Counted from the first letter of the stretch, positions 17,756-26,448 are shown. The stretch is DNA of 64,000 nt from Sulfuriflexus mobilis (GCF_003967195.1 NZ_AP018725.1:2910001-2974000); one strand, 5' to 3'. Made by a program: numbers and translations. The notes: generated by a model from the letters alone, not told the origin.

Positions 17756-18741
17756 GACTCCGCCTCAGCCTTTTCTGCGCGACGGTATGTTTGTCCCAGG
17801 TGCCCCGGTCCCTGATAGGGAATGTCTTTTATCGCGATCCTGAACTCAAGCGCATCGGTCGGACAGACCGCGATACAGGCCGTGCAGTTATTACACTCCT
17901 GGCCAAAACCATCCTGTAAGGGGTCAAGGCCAAACTCGCAGACCACGTTACACTTCTTGCAGTCATTACACTGACTGACCACACGCTGAATACGCAACAG
18001 GCGATAACGTCCGAGCAGGGAATAGAGGGCGCCACCGGCACAGACGTAGCGGCAAAAACCCCGGCGTGCCACCAGCAGGTCAAAGAGGATGGTGAGGATA
18101 AAGAATACCGCACCGACACCAAAACCACCCTGGGCGATTGCATAATACAGTTCACGACCGATGATCGCCGGCGGATAGATCGCTGCCGTGACAACACTGC
18201 CGAGTAACATCGATAAGACCAGGCCGACCGCCAGCACCAGGTACTTGGTGCGTTTATCAAACTCCTTATCACCGAGCGGCACACCGGCGCGGCGCAACCA
18301 GCCGGCCAGAGTATCGTTCAGTTCATATATAAAGGTGGCTGGACAAATCCAGCCACAAAAGACGCGACCCAGGACAGCGGTCACGACGAGAGGGACCAAG
18401 GCCGTTAATACGAATGGCCAGTATATAGAGAGTGAGGCACTGATCTGACTGAGCACTGCCAGCGGGTCACTGATCTGCAGACCAAACAGGTTTCCTGACC
18501 AGGTCGTACCCTTGATGACATCCAGGTCATGCTCGGCATCACTGACAAACGGCGCGGTCAGCCATTCCATGCTGTCATAGATCAGTTTTTCGTTCGGGTA
18601 CAGCAGGTCATAGGCGTGGGCTGCCACATAGGTTTGATAGAGGTGGATAAACGGCAACAGCACCAGCATTAAAAATATACTGGTCAATACCAGCCAACGC
18701 AATTTGTTCAGGTGACGTAAAATAACGGGTTTGGCAATCAT
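17752..18741 (-). CDS. napH: NapH quinol dehydrogenase membrane subunit
   Basis: This 329-residue membrane ferredoxin has four main helices, the loop motifs CGWICPATF and CRYVCAGGALYS that mark NapH, and two C-terminal [4Fe-4S] sites (CNDCKKCNVVCEFG and CNNCTACIAVCPTDAL). With NapG it takes electrons from the quinol pool toward NapA. The region from residue 60 to 95 contains a periplasmic loop of moderate length. It is flanked on both sides by NapG-like genes, 11 bases from the upstream one. Confidence 0.92.
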   Translation of the reverse strand: MIAKPVILRHLNKLRWLVLTSIFLMLVLLPFIHLYQTYVAAHAYDLLYPNEKLIYDSMEWLTAPFVSDAEHDLDVIKGTTWSGNLFGLQISDPLAVLSQISASLSIYWPFVLTALVPLVVTAVLGRVFCGWICPATFIYELNDTLAGWLRRAGVPLGDKEFDKRTKYLVLAVGLVLSMLLGSVVTAAIYPPAIIGRELYYAIAQGGFGVGAVFFILTILFDLLVARRGFCRYVCAGGALYSLLGRYRLLRIQRVVSQCNDCKKCNVVCEFGLDPLQDGFGQECNNCTACIAVCPTDALEFRIAIKDIPYQGPGHLGQTYRRAEKAEAES

Positions 18742-18752
18742 CTTTTACATAC

Positions 18753-19334
18753 TCAGACTTTTTTATGGCGGTTATGATCTGGAATAATCCGTATGGCCTG
18801 TGGGATCTGGATACAGGAACGTTCACACAGGCCGCAACCGACACACTGTTCCAGTACATGCGGTTGTTCAAGACGACCAATACGGATCGCCACATCCGCC
18901 AGGGGGCAGGCGCGGTAACAAACCCCGCAGGTCTTGCCCTGCCATGACAGACACAGTGATTGATCCACGCGTGCCTTGCCCATGCTGACCTTTTCCAGGA
19001 TTGGTTCGGCCTCGCGGGGAATCGATTCGATCGCCCCGGTTGGGCAAACATCACCACATTTCATACACAGGATACAGGCCTGCTCACGAGGCACGATGTA
19101 CGGCGTATCGAGTGACTCGATACCATTTTCCGTGCCATGGTATTTAATACAGCGGTTCGGGCAGACCTCACCACACTTACCGCAGTGAATACACGTCGAG
19201 AGAAAATCATCCTCTGCCAGTGAACCCGGGGGACGAAGAAAACGGAAGCTCGGCCGATTCGCTGCCTGGACCTGTGGCCAGGCCTGAATCATCGCAGTAC
19301 CGATCAGCGCCTGAATAAACGTTCTACGTTGCAT
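18753..19334 (-). CDS. NapG-type ferredoxin, second paralogue (directly after napA)
   Basis: This 193-residue protein has a Tat-like start (MQRRTFIQALIGTAMIQAW) and four iron-sulfur groups (CIHCGKCGEVCPNRC, CILCMKCGDVCP, CLSWQGKTCGVCYRACP, CVGCGLCERSC). It is similar to but clearly diverged from the product of 17126-17755. The frame is open to 19373, but the ATG at 19334 places the twin arginines at residues 3-4, as required. The ribosome-site purines lie inside a strong hairpin (19337-19374). It may be a donor dedicated to NapA or to the dihaem cytochrome. Confidence 0.85.
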   Translation of the reverse strand: MQRRTFIQALIGTAMIQAWPQVQAANRPSFRFLRPPGSLAEDDFLSTCIHCGKCGEVCPNRCIKYHGTENGIESLDTPYIVPREQACILCMKCGDVCPTGAIESIPREAEPILEKVSMGKARVDQSLCLSWQGKTCGVCYRACPLADVAIRIGRLEQPHVLEQCVGCGLCERSCIQIPQAIRIIPDHNRHKKV

Positions 19335-19336
19335 GG

Positions 19337-19374
19337 CTTGCCCCTGCCAGCCCCTGACCCATGTCAGGGGCAAG
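19337..19374 (-). promoter_or_regulatory. Intercistronic hairpin that buries the ribosome site of the second napG
   Basis: A perfect 10-base inverted repeat, CTTGCCCCTG (19337-19346) and CAGGGGCAAG (19365-19374), lies between the napA stop and the napG start. On the mRNA the right arm is CAGGGGCAAG, just two bases before the ATG, so the only AGGGG-like ribosome site is in the stem. It may cap the napA message or make napG translation depend on ribosomes finishing napA. Confidence 0.7.
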
Positions 19375-19390
19375 CAGTTGGAGTGACGCC

Positions 19391-22093
19391 TTATACCTTT
19401 TCGATGCGACAGGCGAGCTTCTTGAAATCAACCTGTCCTGAAACGATATCCCAAACACGGCTCGATACACCGTTGACGAGCCACTTGTTCTTCTTCGGAT
19501 CCGCACTGTCGGCCACCGACAGGTTCCAGGGACTGAACATATAACCCCGTGGCACACTGTTACGCGCCGGTTTGACCAGGCTCTTGACACCGACCTGCGC
19601 CTTCGCCTCATAAAAACCACGTCGTGTGACGAGGCGCACCTTGTCACCGTCCTTGATGCCGAGTTCCTTGGCATCTTCGACATGCATCTCGACATACATC
19701 TCCGGTACCAGACGACGCGTGGTCGGGCTGCGATTCGACTTGGCGGTGTGGAAGTGCTCGTACACCACGCCGAGACCGAGCCAGTACGGGTACTTGCCGG
19801 CCGGTACCTTGTCCCAGGTCTGGCCGCGTTCGGCCTCGTCCGGCAGGTCCGGGGTCAGACCCATGTCTCGCGCCTGCTTCAGCAACGGGATATTGTCGAT
19901 GGTGTAGACGCCTTCCTTGTCACCGAATTCCATGAGCTTCTTCGTGATCTCCTCACGCTGTGAGTAGTCCTGCAGACACAGCTTCATGTGCACCTTGCCA
20001 TCCTGGGTGCGGAAGTAACCATACGGCTTGTTCGCCCACTTGCCTTCCTGCAACATGTAACGGCGCTTGGTGCCACCCGCCTTGGCGGCCTCGTAGCTTG
20101 GTGCCGGCCACTGGATACCACGCAGGTCCCGCAGTTGCTGGTACGGCGTCTTGCCATCGATCTTCTCGACCTCGAGCAGGCCGGTTAGGTCGGTATCGGT
20201 ACCCTCCGAGGCGGCACACACGGCACGGAAGATCTCCTGTGCATCATAGAAACCGTCCTCCTTGCGCTGCCAGGGGAAGATCTTGTCGGCATCCATCCCC
20301 AGCAGGTGGGCGATCTCCTTGCCCTTGTCGATCACCATGTCCATGTCCGGCAGGCAGCCCGGAGGGGCTTCGGCAGCCTTCTCGACCCGGTTAATGCGGC
20401 GCTCGGAGCTGATGTAGACACCATCGACCTCGCCCCAGGTGGCGGCCGGGAAGATCACGTCGGCATACAGGTTGTTCGGCGCATGCCGGTAGATCTCCTG
20501 CACGACATTGAAGGTCTTCATCATCGCCGGGCGTACCAGCTTGTGTTGATCCGGCAGGTCGATATGCGTGGCATAGACGAGGAACATGGCCTTCACATCA
20601 CCTTTCAGGGCACGCTCCATCATGCCGACCGCGAAACCCGGGTTCTCAGAATTCATGGCCTTGATGAGGTTTTCTTCCGGCACATTCCAGTGGCGCGCCA
20701 TGTGCTTGCGGTGGCTGGTGTTCTTTAGCGGCTGGTTGAACGGCAGACGGTCGGTCAGGCCACCGGTGAAACGTTCGCCCATAGCGTTCGGCTGGCCGGT
20801 CATGGAGAACGGTCCGCAACCCGGCTTGGCGAGATTACCGGTCAGGGTCAGCAGGTTAACGATAGAGATCACGTTGTGCTGGCCGTGGATATGCTGGTTA
20901 TAACCAATACCCCACATGATGATGACACCACCATAACCCTCATCGGCCTGTTTGCCCTTACTGCGGGCAAGACGCTTGCGCGTCGCATCGGCGAACATAC
21001 CGGCGACTCTGCGGATGAGCTCCGGTGAGACATCATGGTTCGGTCCGCCCATGCGGTCCTGTACCTGTTCAGGGCTGTAGTTATTTAGAACACCATCGGT
21101 GTATTCCTTCCAGCCTGTCGTGTGCGCCTTGAGGAAATCCCAGTCAATCACATCTTTATGGTCTTTCAGCAGCACATGGGCGATGGCATTGAGGAAACTG
21201 ATATCACCGTTAAGGATCGGCACATGCACCGAGTTATCCTTATTGATATCTTCATAGCCTTTAGATGTGCCGGTATAGCGTGGGTCAACCACCACGGTCG
21301 GGATGTCAGCCTTTCGCTTGTGATCGGCAATACGCCAGAAGATGATCGGATGCGCCTCGCGGGCGTTGTGCCCGAAGTGCATAACCATGTCGGCCAGTTC
21401 GATATCCTCATAGGCCAGCGGCGGCGTATCTGAACCCAAGGTGGCGAAATAACCGGTTACCGCCGAGGTCATGCACATGCGTGCATTCGCCTCAATCGTA
21501 TTGGAACCGAGTACGCCCTTCATGAACAGGTTCTCGAGGTACTGGCCTTCCATGGTGAGCTGACCGGAGCCGTACAGGGCGATCGAGTTACCGGTATATT
21601 TCTTGGCCAGGTGCGCGATCTTGTGCGCAGTCATATCAGAGGCCTCTTTGTACGGTACGCGGACAAAGTGCTCCTCATCGAAAGAACCCTTGGTCTTGCT
21701 GATGTACTCCATGTCACCATGGTTGGGTTTGTTCCACTCCGCCCAGACGTCCTTACGCACGTAGGCATCGCCTTCCATACGGTCAACATAAATCGGTTCG
21801 GCGGCGGTCAGGCCCTTGATGCACTGCAGGCCATAGTTGGTCGGGTGGTCCTTGTCAGGACGCATGGAGACGATCTTACCGTTTTCGGCCTGGATAATCG
21901 TGCCGCAGCCGACGCCACAGTATGGACACTGGGCAATCGCCGTCTTGCGCGAGGCAGTGGCCTTTTCCGGCGTTGCCGGGGCGGCCTCAAGTTCCGGGTT
22001 GGCACCGACCATGAGACTGGAACCGGCTACGGTACTGGTGATAAATGCGCTACCCTTAAGAAAGTCGCGGCGATTCATTTTGATGCGTTTCAT
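19391..22093 (-). CDS. napA: NapA-like periplasmic molybdopterin oxidoreductase (probable nitrate reductase)
   Basis: This 900-residue catalytic subunit of the DMSO reductase superfamily has a Tat signal (RRDFLKGSAF, residues about 8-17), an N-terminal [4Fe-4S] site (CPYCGVGCG, then CIKG) and the NapA-type molybdenum-ligand region NARMCMTSAV. Further Mo-bis-MGD contacts include GYNQHIHGQHN and SMTGQPNAMGERF. The length slightly exceeds E. coli NapA (about 830). The first-cluster wording CPYCGVGC is closer to assimilatory NasA/NarB, yet the Tat signal makes it periplasmic. The frame is open to 22258, and the ATG at 22093 with GAGGGAGA upstream is preferred. napB and napD are missing from the cluster, so nitrate as substrate is likely but not certain. 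Confidence 0.85.
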   Translation of the reverse strand: MKRIKMNRRDFLKGSAFITSTVAGSSLMVGANPELEAAPATPEKATASRKTAIAQCPYCGVGCGTIIQAENGKIVSMRPDKDHPTNYGLQCIKGLTAAEPIYVDRMEGDAYVRKDVWAEWNKPNHGDMEYISKTKGSFDEEHFVRVPYKEASDMTAHKIAHLAKKYTGNSIALYGSGQLTMEGQYLENLFMKGVLGSNTIEANARMCMTSAVTGYFATLGSDTPPLAYEDIELADMVMHFGHNAREAHPIIFWRIADHKRKADIPTVVVDPRYTGTSKGYEDINKDNSVHVPILNGDISFLNAIAHVLLKDHKDVIDWDFLKAHTTGWKEYTDGVLNNYSPEQVQDRMGGPNHDVSPELIRRVAGMFADATRKRLARSKGKQADEGYGGVIIMWGIGYNQHIHGQHNVISIVNLLTLTGNLAKPGCGPFSMTGQPNAMGERFTGGLTDRLPFNQPLKNTSHRKHMARHWNVPEENLIKAMNSENPGFAVGMMERALKGDVKAMFLVYATHIDLPDQHKLVRPAMMKTFNVVQEIYRHAPNNLYADVIFPAATWGEVDGVYISSERRINRVEKAAEAPPGCLPDMDMVIDKGKEIAHLLGMDADKIFPWQRKEDGFYDAQEIFRAVCAASEGTDTDLTGLLEVEKIDGKTPYQQLRDLRGIQWPAPSYEAAKAGGTKRRYMLQEGKWANKPYGYFRTQDGKVHMKLCLQDYSQREEITKKLMEFGDKEGVYTIDNIPLLKQARDMGLTPDLPDEAERGQTWDKVPAGKYPYWLGLGVVYEHFHTAKSNRSPTTRRLVPEMYVEMHVEDAKELGIKDGDKVRLVTRRGFYEAKAQVGVKSLVKPARNSVPRGYMFSPWNLSVADSADPKKNKWLVNGVSSRVWDIVSGQVDFKKLACRIEKV

Positions 22094-22106
22094 TTCTGTA
22101 TCTCCC

Positions 22107-22838
22107 TCAATTCTGGCTAGGTACGGTGCGCAAGTAGGCGATGATGTCGTCGATTTCACGCTCCGACAGGTCGGCCATCTTGCTGGGACCGGCACCGAAG
22201 AAACCGAGCATGCGTGTGTTTGAACGGCCTTCCTTGATGGTGGTGCGGATAAAGCCATCAGAGGCCTTGCTCAGGAAACCGGCCTTGCCGATCGCCGTGC
22301 CGGTACCCCCGGCGGAATAACCATCGCCATGGGTGCCATGGCAGGTCAGGCAGAGCTGATCAAACCAGAGCTTGCCGAGGCGTGGATCGCCCTGCGTAGC
22401 GGGTTGTGCATCAACCTCCGCAGAGCGATCGGTAAGTGTTGCATGATCACGCAGGTAGGCCACAATGGCCTCAATGTTTTCCTTACCCAGGTGTGAATAC
22501 GGCGGCATACCGGTACCGACACGGCCATCACGGATGGTACTGAGCAGGAACTTGTTCGAGGCCACACTCAGGAACTCTTTATTCGTCAGTGAGGGGGCGA
22601 TACCCGGCTTGCCAATCGCATCTGCCTGATGGCAGAAGATGCAATTCTGTTCATACAGACGTTGCCCCTCTGCTGCGAGCTGGGGGTCTATAACTGGCGG
22701 GCTCTCCACCCTGGCTGCCATAGGCTCGGCAGATTGCTTTTCCTCGGCTTGTTTTGCACTGTCAGCAGGTTTATCACAGGCCGTGATAAACAAGGATGCC
22801 GCCATCAGTGCACTGAGTGTGATTAACTTGGCCATCAT
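22107..22838 (-). CDS. Dihaem cytochrome c lipoprotein
   Basis: This 243-residue protein has a lipoprotein signal (AASLFITAC, lipobox Cys near residue 21), a low-complexity linker, then two cytochrome c domains with CIFCH (about residue 72) and CLTCH (about residue 165). Each is followed by a late Met that could be the sixth ligand (VGTGMPPYS and NTRMLGFFG). It opens the nap-like operon, 13 bases before napA. With no napB in the cluster, it could be the immediate donor to NapA. Alternatively it serves the GMC/subunit-3 dehydrogenase encoded upstream, since such enzymes often use a cytochrome c. Confidence 0.8.
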   Translation of the reverse strand: MMAKLITLSALMAASLFITACDKPADSAKQAEEKQSAEPMAARVESPPVIDPQLAAEGQRLYEQNCIFCHQADAIGKPGIAPSLTNKEFLSVASNKFLLSTIRDGRVGTGMPPYSHLGKENIEAIVAYLRDHATLTDRSAEVDAQPATQGDPRLGKLWFDQLCLTCHGTHGDGYSAGGTGTAIGKAGFLSKASDGFIRTTIKEGRSNTRMLGFFGAGPSKMADLSEREIDDIIAYLRTVPSQN

Positions 22839-22924
22839 ATTTCCCTCTAACCTCAGTAACGTTACGGATATTTATTATTTTCTTACTAGCCAGTATGTTT
22901 ATACGCCAACTGGTTCTGCTAGCC

Positions 22925-22938
22925 TTGATCCAGGTCAA
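22925..22938 (-). promoter_or_regulatory. Predicted Fnr/Anr/Dnr box upstream of the nap-like operon
   Basis: TTGAT-CCAG-GTCAA matches nine of ten fixed positions of the Fnr/Dnr consensus TTGAT-N4-ATCAA. It lies 87 bases before the dihaem cytochrome start on the minus strand, a spacing that allows a class II promoter with the start site near 22890. An Fnr-family regulator is encoded 3.5 kb away (26475-27200). Confidence 0.65.
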
Positions 22939-22991
22939 GTTACAAAAATTTCAGGCAATTCCCTCTCCTTGGAAGAGGCATTGGCACGGGC

Positions 22992-23624
22992 CTAACCGAC
23001 CACGTCCAGTACGCGACGGCGAAAGGCGACGCCTAAGTCGGCGGCAATGGCCTCGCAGGCCGAGATATCGACGCCCTCGAGGCCGTCAATGGCGGTCAGG
23101 GTCACCTCGGCGATGTGCCGCCGGGCGCAACAGGTGAAATCGAGCATGCCAGCAAAGGCATCGGGGTACTGTGGTCGGCAATGCTGTTCGTATAGCTCGG
23201 CATTGTGGGCATTCAGGGAAATTGACACGGCATCGATGACCCCACCCAGTTGCGGCGTAACATCCCGGCCATAGACGAGATTGGCCATGCCGTCGGTATT
23301 CAGGCGGAGCCTCGCACCCTGCTCATGCAGGCGAGCGGCGACCGCCAGTAGCGTATCCAGACGCTGGGTCGGCTCGCCCAATCCACAAAAGACGATCTCT
23401 TTATATGCTGCCGGGTCACCCACAGCGACGAGGATTTCCTCAACATCCGGCTCGTGGTGCAGGCGCAGGGAATAATCCTGCACGTCCCAGACCTTGTTGA
23501 ACTTCGGACAAAACCGGCAACGCAGGCTACAGCGGTTGGTGATGTTCAGGTAGCGATTGCCATGCAGGGTATAGGCGACGACATCGGCGGTGTGTGTACT
23601 CTGAGTACTGTCAGACATAACCAT
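22992..23624 (-). CDS. TatD-associated-type radical SAM protein
   Basis: This 210-residue radical S-adenosylmethionine enzyme has the cluster motif CSLRCRFC (C-x3-C-x2-C near residues 33-40), the GGE-like GLGEPTQR stretch and conserved SISLNAHN. It resembles the short radical SAM proteins encoded beside or fused to TatD nucleases, as I recall that family, but no TatD gene is in view. The reaction is unknown. It lies 8 bases after the GMC gene and is likely co-transcribed. It could modify a peptide or cofactor of the neighbouring redox enzymes, which is speculation. Confidence 0.75.
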   Translation of the reverse strand: MVMSDSTQSTHTADVVAYTLHGNRYLNITNRCSLRCRFCPKFNKVWDVQDYSLRLHHEPDVEEILVAVGDPAAYKEIVFCGLGEPTQRLDTLLAVAARLHEQGARLRLNTDGMANLVYGRDVTPQLGGVIDAVSISLNAHNAELYEQHCRPQYPDAFAGMLDFTCCARRHIAEVTLTAIDGLEGVDISACEAIAADLGVAFRRRVLDVVG

Positions 23625-23632
23625 ATTATTTA

Positions 23633-25318
23633 TTATTTGGCTTTCCCGAGTCGCTGCAGGATCCTGTCCGCGACACGAAAGGCGTTCGCATAAATGGTCC
23701 AGGTATAGGGTACGCTACCACCGGTGGGCATGAAGCTGCCATCGGTGACATAGAGGTTATCAGCGGAATGTACCTGGCAGTCTGCGTCCAGCACCGAGGT
23801 CTTCGGGTCATCGCCGAAGCGACAACCGCCGGCAACCAGGTTGGCCGGTGGCGCGCCGCTGACACCGGAACGGATGTTGTCCGCACCCATTTGCCGGAGG
23901 ACCTGCTCGGCCTTTTCGGTCAGAAACCCGGCGACCTTCAAATCATGCTGGTGATAACCGATGCGTACCCGCGCCACCGGCGTGCCCCACTTGTCTTTGA
24001 CCTTGGGGTCGAGGCTGACAAAACAGTCATCTGTCGGCAGCCAGTCGCAAAACACCTCGAATCGCAGGGTCTGTGCCCCGGTCATGGCCGATTTGAGTTT
24101 GTCCTGCAGGACCTTGCCCCACACCAGCTTGTCATCATCCCACTTCTGCGCACTGGCGCGAGACATAATGTTCGGGTGCCGCAAGAGAAAATCGATCGTG
24201 CCGCCCTTGGCGCGCCCGGCAAAGCGACTGTCATTAATAAAATACCAATCCTGCAGGCCACGGTTCACAAACGGCCCACGGGTCTTCATGCGTTCGGCGT
24301 CTTTTTTGTCCAGCTTGTCGTAAACAAAATCACCGCTGCCGGTACTGCCCGCCGAAAAGATCAGGTTCTTGCCTACCTGGCCATACTGATTGCCCAGGCC
24401 ATCCGGATGCCTTGGCCCGGTCGAGAGCAATAACAGCCGCGAGGTCTCTATCGCATGACAGGCGACAACAAACAGGTCCGCCGTGACGTTTTGCCGGGCA
24501 TTGTCTTTATCAAAATAATGGGCGGCGGTAACGCGTCCCTGCTGATCACTTTCCAGCTGATACACTTTCGAGTGCGGACGAATCTCGCAATGCCCCGTCG
24601 CCAGGGCACGATTCAGCAAGGCAGCGCGTGAACTGCCCTTGGCCCCCGAGGAACAACCATAGCTGCCACAAAAACCGGAATACTCACAACCACGCCGACC
24701 CTTGTCGGCATAGGGCAATACAGCGCGCGCAGTCGTCAGCGAGTGAAAATCTAATTCCTCACAGGCCTGGTCGATATTTTTAACAATCGGGTGTTCCCTT
24801 GTCGGTGGATAGGGAAAGTCTTGCGTCGAACGGGGTTCGGAAAATTTATGCTCGACCACGTGGCCGGAAATACCCACTTCCGTTTCTGCTTTTGTATAGT
24901 ATGGTTCCAGATCGGCATAGCTGATCGGCCAGTCGGCGATATTGGCACCCTCGATCCCGCCAAAGGTCGAACGCAGGCGAAAGTCATCCGGCTTGAGGCG
25001 ATAAAAAAAGCCACTCATGAAATTTGTGGCACCACCTACACAACTACCGTTCCAGAAATCCCAGCCCGATTCCGCGGTAGGCGTCGCGTCCCAACCCTCA
25101 CGACCTCCATCTTCGATGACGTGTTGCTCGTCCTTCAACTTTGGTGTGTAGACACTGCGCCGACAACAGGCCAGTTCGTCTTTGTAGAAATCTTTTTCAG
25201 TAAACCACGGGCCTTTTTCCAGCACCAGTACCGAGTAACCCGCCTCTGACAAGGCCAATGCCACCGGACCACCCCCGGCGCCACTACCAACAATGCAAAT
25301 GTCATAGTGCTTGTTCAT
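23633..25318 (-). CDS. GMC-family FAD oxidoreductase (gluconate 2-dehydrogenase large-subunit type)
   Basis: This 561-residue flavoprotein starts with the FAD-binding DICIVGSGAGGGPVALALSEAGYSVLVLEKG. It carries the GMC signature SCVGGATNFMSG and ends with CRFGDDPKTSVLDADCQVHSADNLYVTDGSFMPTGG and the His/Asn region expected for the active site. No signal peptide is present. In this family export occurs by hitch-hiking on the Tat signal of subunit 3, which is encoded just upstream with an ATGA overlap. The ATG at 25318 is preferred over the longer frame to 25384. The alcohol or sugar-acid substrate is unknown. Confidence 0.88.
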   Translation of the reverse strand: MNKHYDICIVGSGAGGGPVALALSEAGYSVLVLEKGPWFTEKDFYKDELACCRRSVYTPKLKDEQHVIEDGGREGWDATPTAESGWDFWNGSCVGGATNFMSGFFYRLKPDDFRLRSTFGGIEGANIADWPISYADLEPYYTKAETEVGISGHVVEHKFSEPRSTQDFPYPPTREHPIVKNIDQACEELDFHSLTTARAVLPYADKGRRGCEYSGFCGSYGCSSGAKGSSRAALLNRALATGHCEIRPHSKVYQLESDQQGRVTAAHYFDKDNARQNVTADLFVVACHAIETSRLLLLSTGPRHPDGLGNQYGQVGKNLIFSAGSTGSGDFVYDKLDKKDAERMKTRGPFVNRGLQDWYFINDSRFAGRAKGGTIDFLLRHPNIMSRASAQKWDDDKLVWGKVLQDKLKSAMTGAQTLRFEVFCDWLPTDDCFVSLDPKVKDKWGTPVARVRIGYHQHDLKVAGFLTEKAEQVLRQMGADNIRSGVSGAPPANLVAGGCRFGDDPKTSVLDADCQVHSADNLYVTDGSFMPTGGSVPYTWTIYANAFRVADRILQRLGKAK

Positions 25319-25917
25319 AAGCGATAGTAGACCTTGCTGGCCGGTGGTTGCGGAAAACCCGGCTGATGTTCGAGCCAACGCCAACCGATGCCGTTCGTGT
25401 TGCCGCCATATGCAGGTGCGGTTAATAAGGCCTCGATGAGGTAGGTCAGCAGGGTCGATAACCAGTTCTCACCGGCACGGCTCTGCGCGACCTTACGCAA
25501 GACTGATTCCTTTGCCGCAGTATTCAGTTCAACAAACCTTAGCGAAAACTGTTCTTTGGCAAGCCCATTCAGCCACTTTACCCCGCTTTGAATAAAGTCT
25601 TTTTCTGACTGTTCAATATCATGATGATCAATGACATTTTTCAGGTATTGCGTGGCATTGATCTGTCTGGCCCCCGGGGCCTCGGCATTGGAAGGGAATA
25701 AGTGTTCCTGCACGGCAGCCAGGGTCAGCCAGGGTTCTTTTACTCGCCAGGCAGGTGTCTCGCCGGCAATGGCATCGACAGGGGCCGCGCTCACAAAGGG
25801 TAAGGCGGCCGTGCCGGCACAGGCGGCCAGGAAACGACGGCGCGCATTCAGGCGCTGCTGTTTGGCGAGTACCGATGCCGGTACCTGCTTGTCCCACTCG
25901 TCGAGTCGCTTACTCAT
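25315..25917 (-). CDS. Gluconate 2-dehydrogenase subunit 3 family protein (Tat-exported)
   Basis: This 200-residue small subunit carries a Tat motif (NARRRFLAACAG, about residues 25-36) and the subunit-3 region LTLAAVQEHLFPSNAEAPGARQINATQYL. A characteristic C-terminal half ends at GWRWLEHQPGFPQP. It is needed for export and stability of the GMC flavoprotein encoded next, with which it shares an ATGA overlap. Periplasmic location of the pair is inferred. It lies 6 bases after the thioredoxin-like gene. Confidence 0.85.
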   Translation of the reverse strand: MSKRLDEWDKQVPASVLAKQQRLNARRRFLAACAGTAALPFVSAAPVDAIAGETPAWRVKEPWLTLAAVQEHLFPSNAEAPGARQINATQYLKNVIDHHDIEQSEKDFIQSGVKWLNGLAKEQFSLRFVELNTAAKESVLRKVAQSRAGENWLSTLLTYLIEALLTAPAYGGNTNGIGWRWLEHQPGFPQPPASKVYYRL

Positions 25918-25923
25918 GTGCGT

Positions 25924-26448
25924 TCAATGCAGTTTGTTTGTGGTCTTAGCCGTTTTTGTTTTCTGCCGCCAGCGTTCGATAAACGCCAGAAAACGTTGTG
26001 CCGAATACTCCCCGTTTTCCAATAACTCGGCCGTGTCTTTTGAGTACAGTACTGAACCATCACTCCTGGAAACATAAAAATGCGGATAACCAATCACCCT
26101 GGGGAAGGCGGAAAGAAACTCACGGTTCTCGTTCTCGTCACTGACGTTGACTTTTAAGACGACAAAGTTTTCGTAAAGTTTCGCTTTTACTGTTTTGTTG
26201 CCGGCAATGAACCGCTCCAGCTTGTTGCACCATGCACACCAGTTACCCCCCAGCTCAATCAGGATACGGCGCTGTGTAGCCTGGGCGTTGGCAATGGCCT
26301 CGCGACCATCAACAAAGGGATCACGATTCGGGTCGTAGATGCGACTGTATTCAGGCAGGCGCTCAACGTCGGCGGCTGCCGCGGTGGTAATAAAAAAGGC
26401 AATAATCAGGAGGAGGTGTTTCATAAGCCGCATGTGTTTTACATACAC
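25924..26448 (-). CDS. Periplasmic thioredoxin-like protein (WCAWC)
   Basis: This 174-residue protein has a signal peptide (LLLIIAFFITTAAAA) and a thioredoxin-fold domain with active-site GNWCAWCNKLERF near residue 75 and the cis-Pro region GYPHFYV. It belongs to the thioredoxin_7/DUF255-like branch. It could handle disulfides or cytochrome maturation for the neighbouring periplasmic redox enzymes. Several starts are possible (26448, 26433, 26424). The last gives the cleanest signal peptide, but none has a strong ribosome site. Confidence 0.75.
   Translation of the reverse strand: MYVKHMRLMKHLLLIIAFFITTAAAADVERLPEYSRIYDPNRDPFVDGREAIANAQATQRRILIELGGNWCAWCNKLERFIAGNKTVKAKLYENFVVLKVNVSDENENREFLSAFPRVIGYPHFYVSRSDGSVLYSKDTAELLENGEYSAQRFLAFIERWRQKTKTAKTTNKLH

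Noticed and set aside
19960-20394. Plus-strand frames inside napA (e.g. 144 codons) with Pro/Arg-rich products
   Set aside because: They are shadows of the long napA frame in GC-rich sequence.
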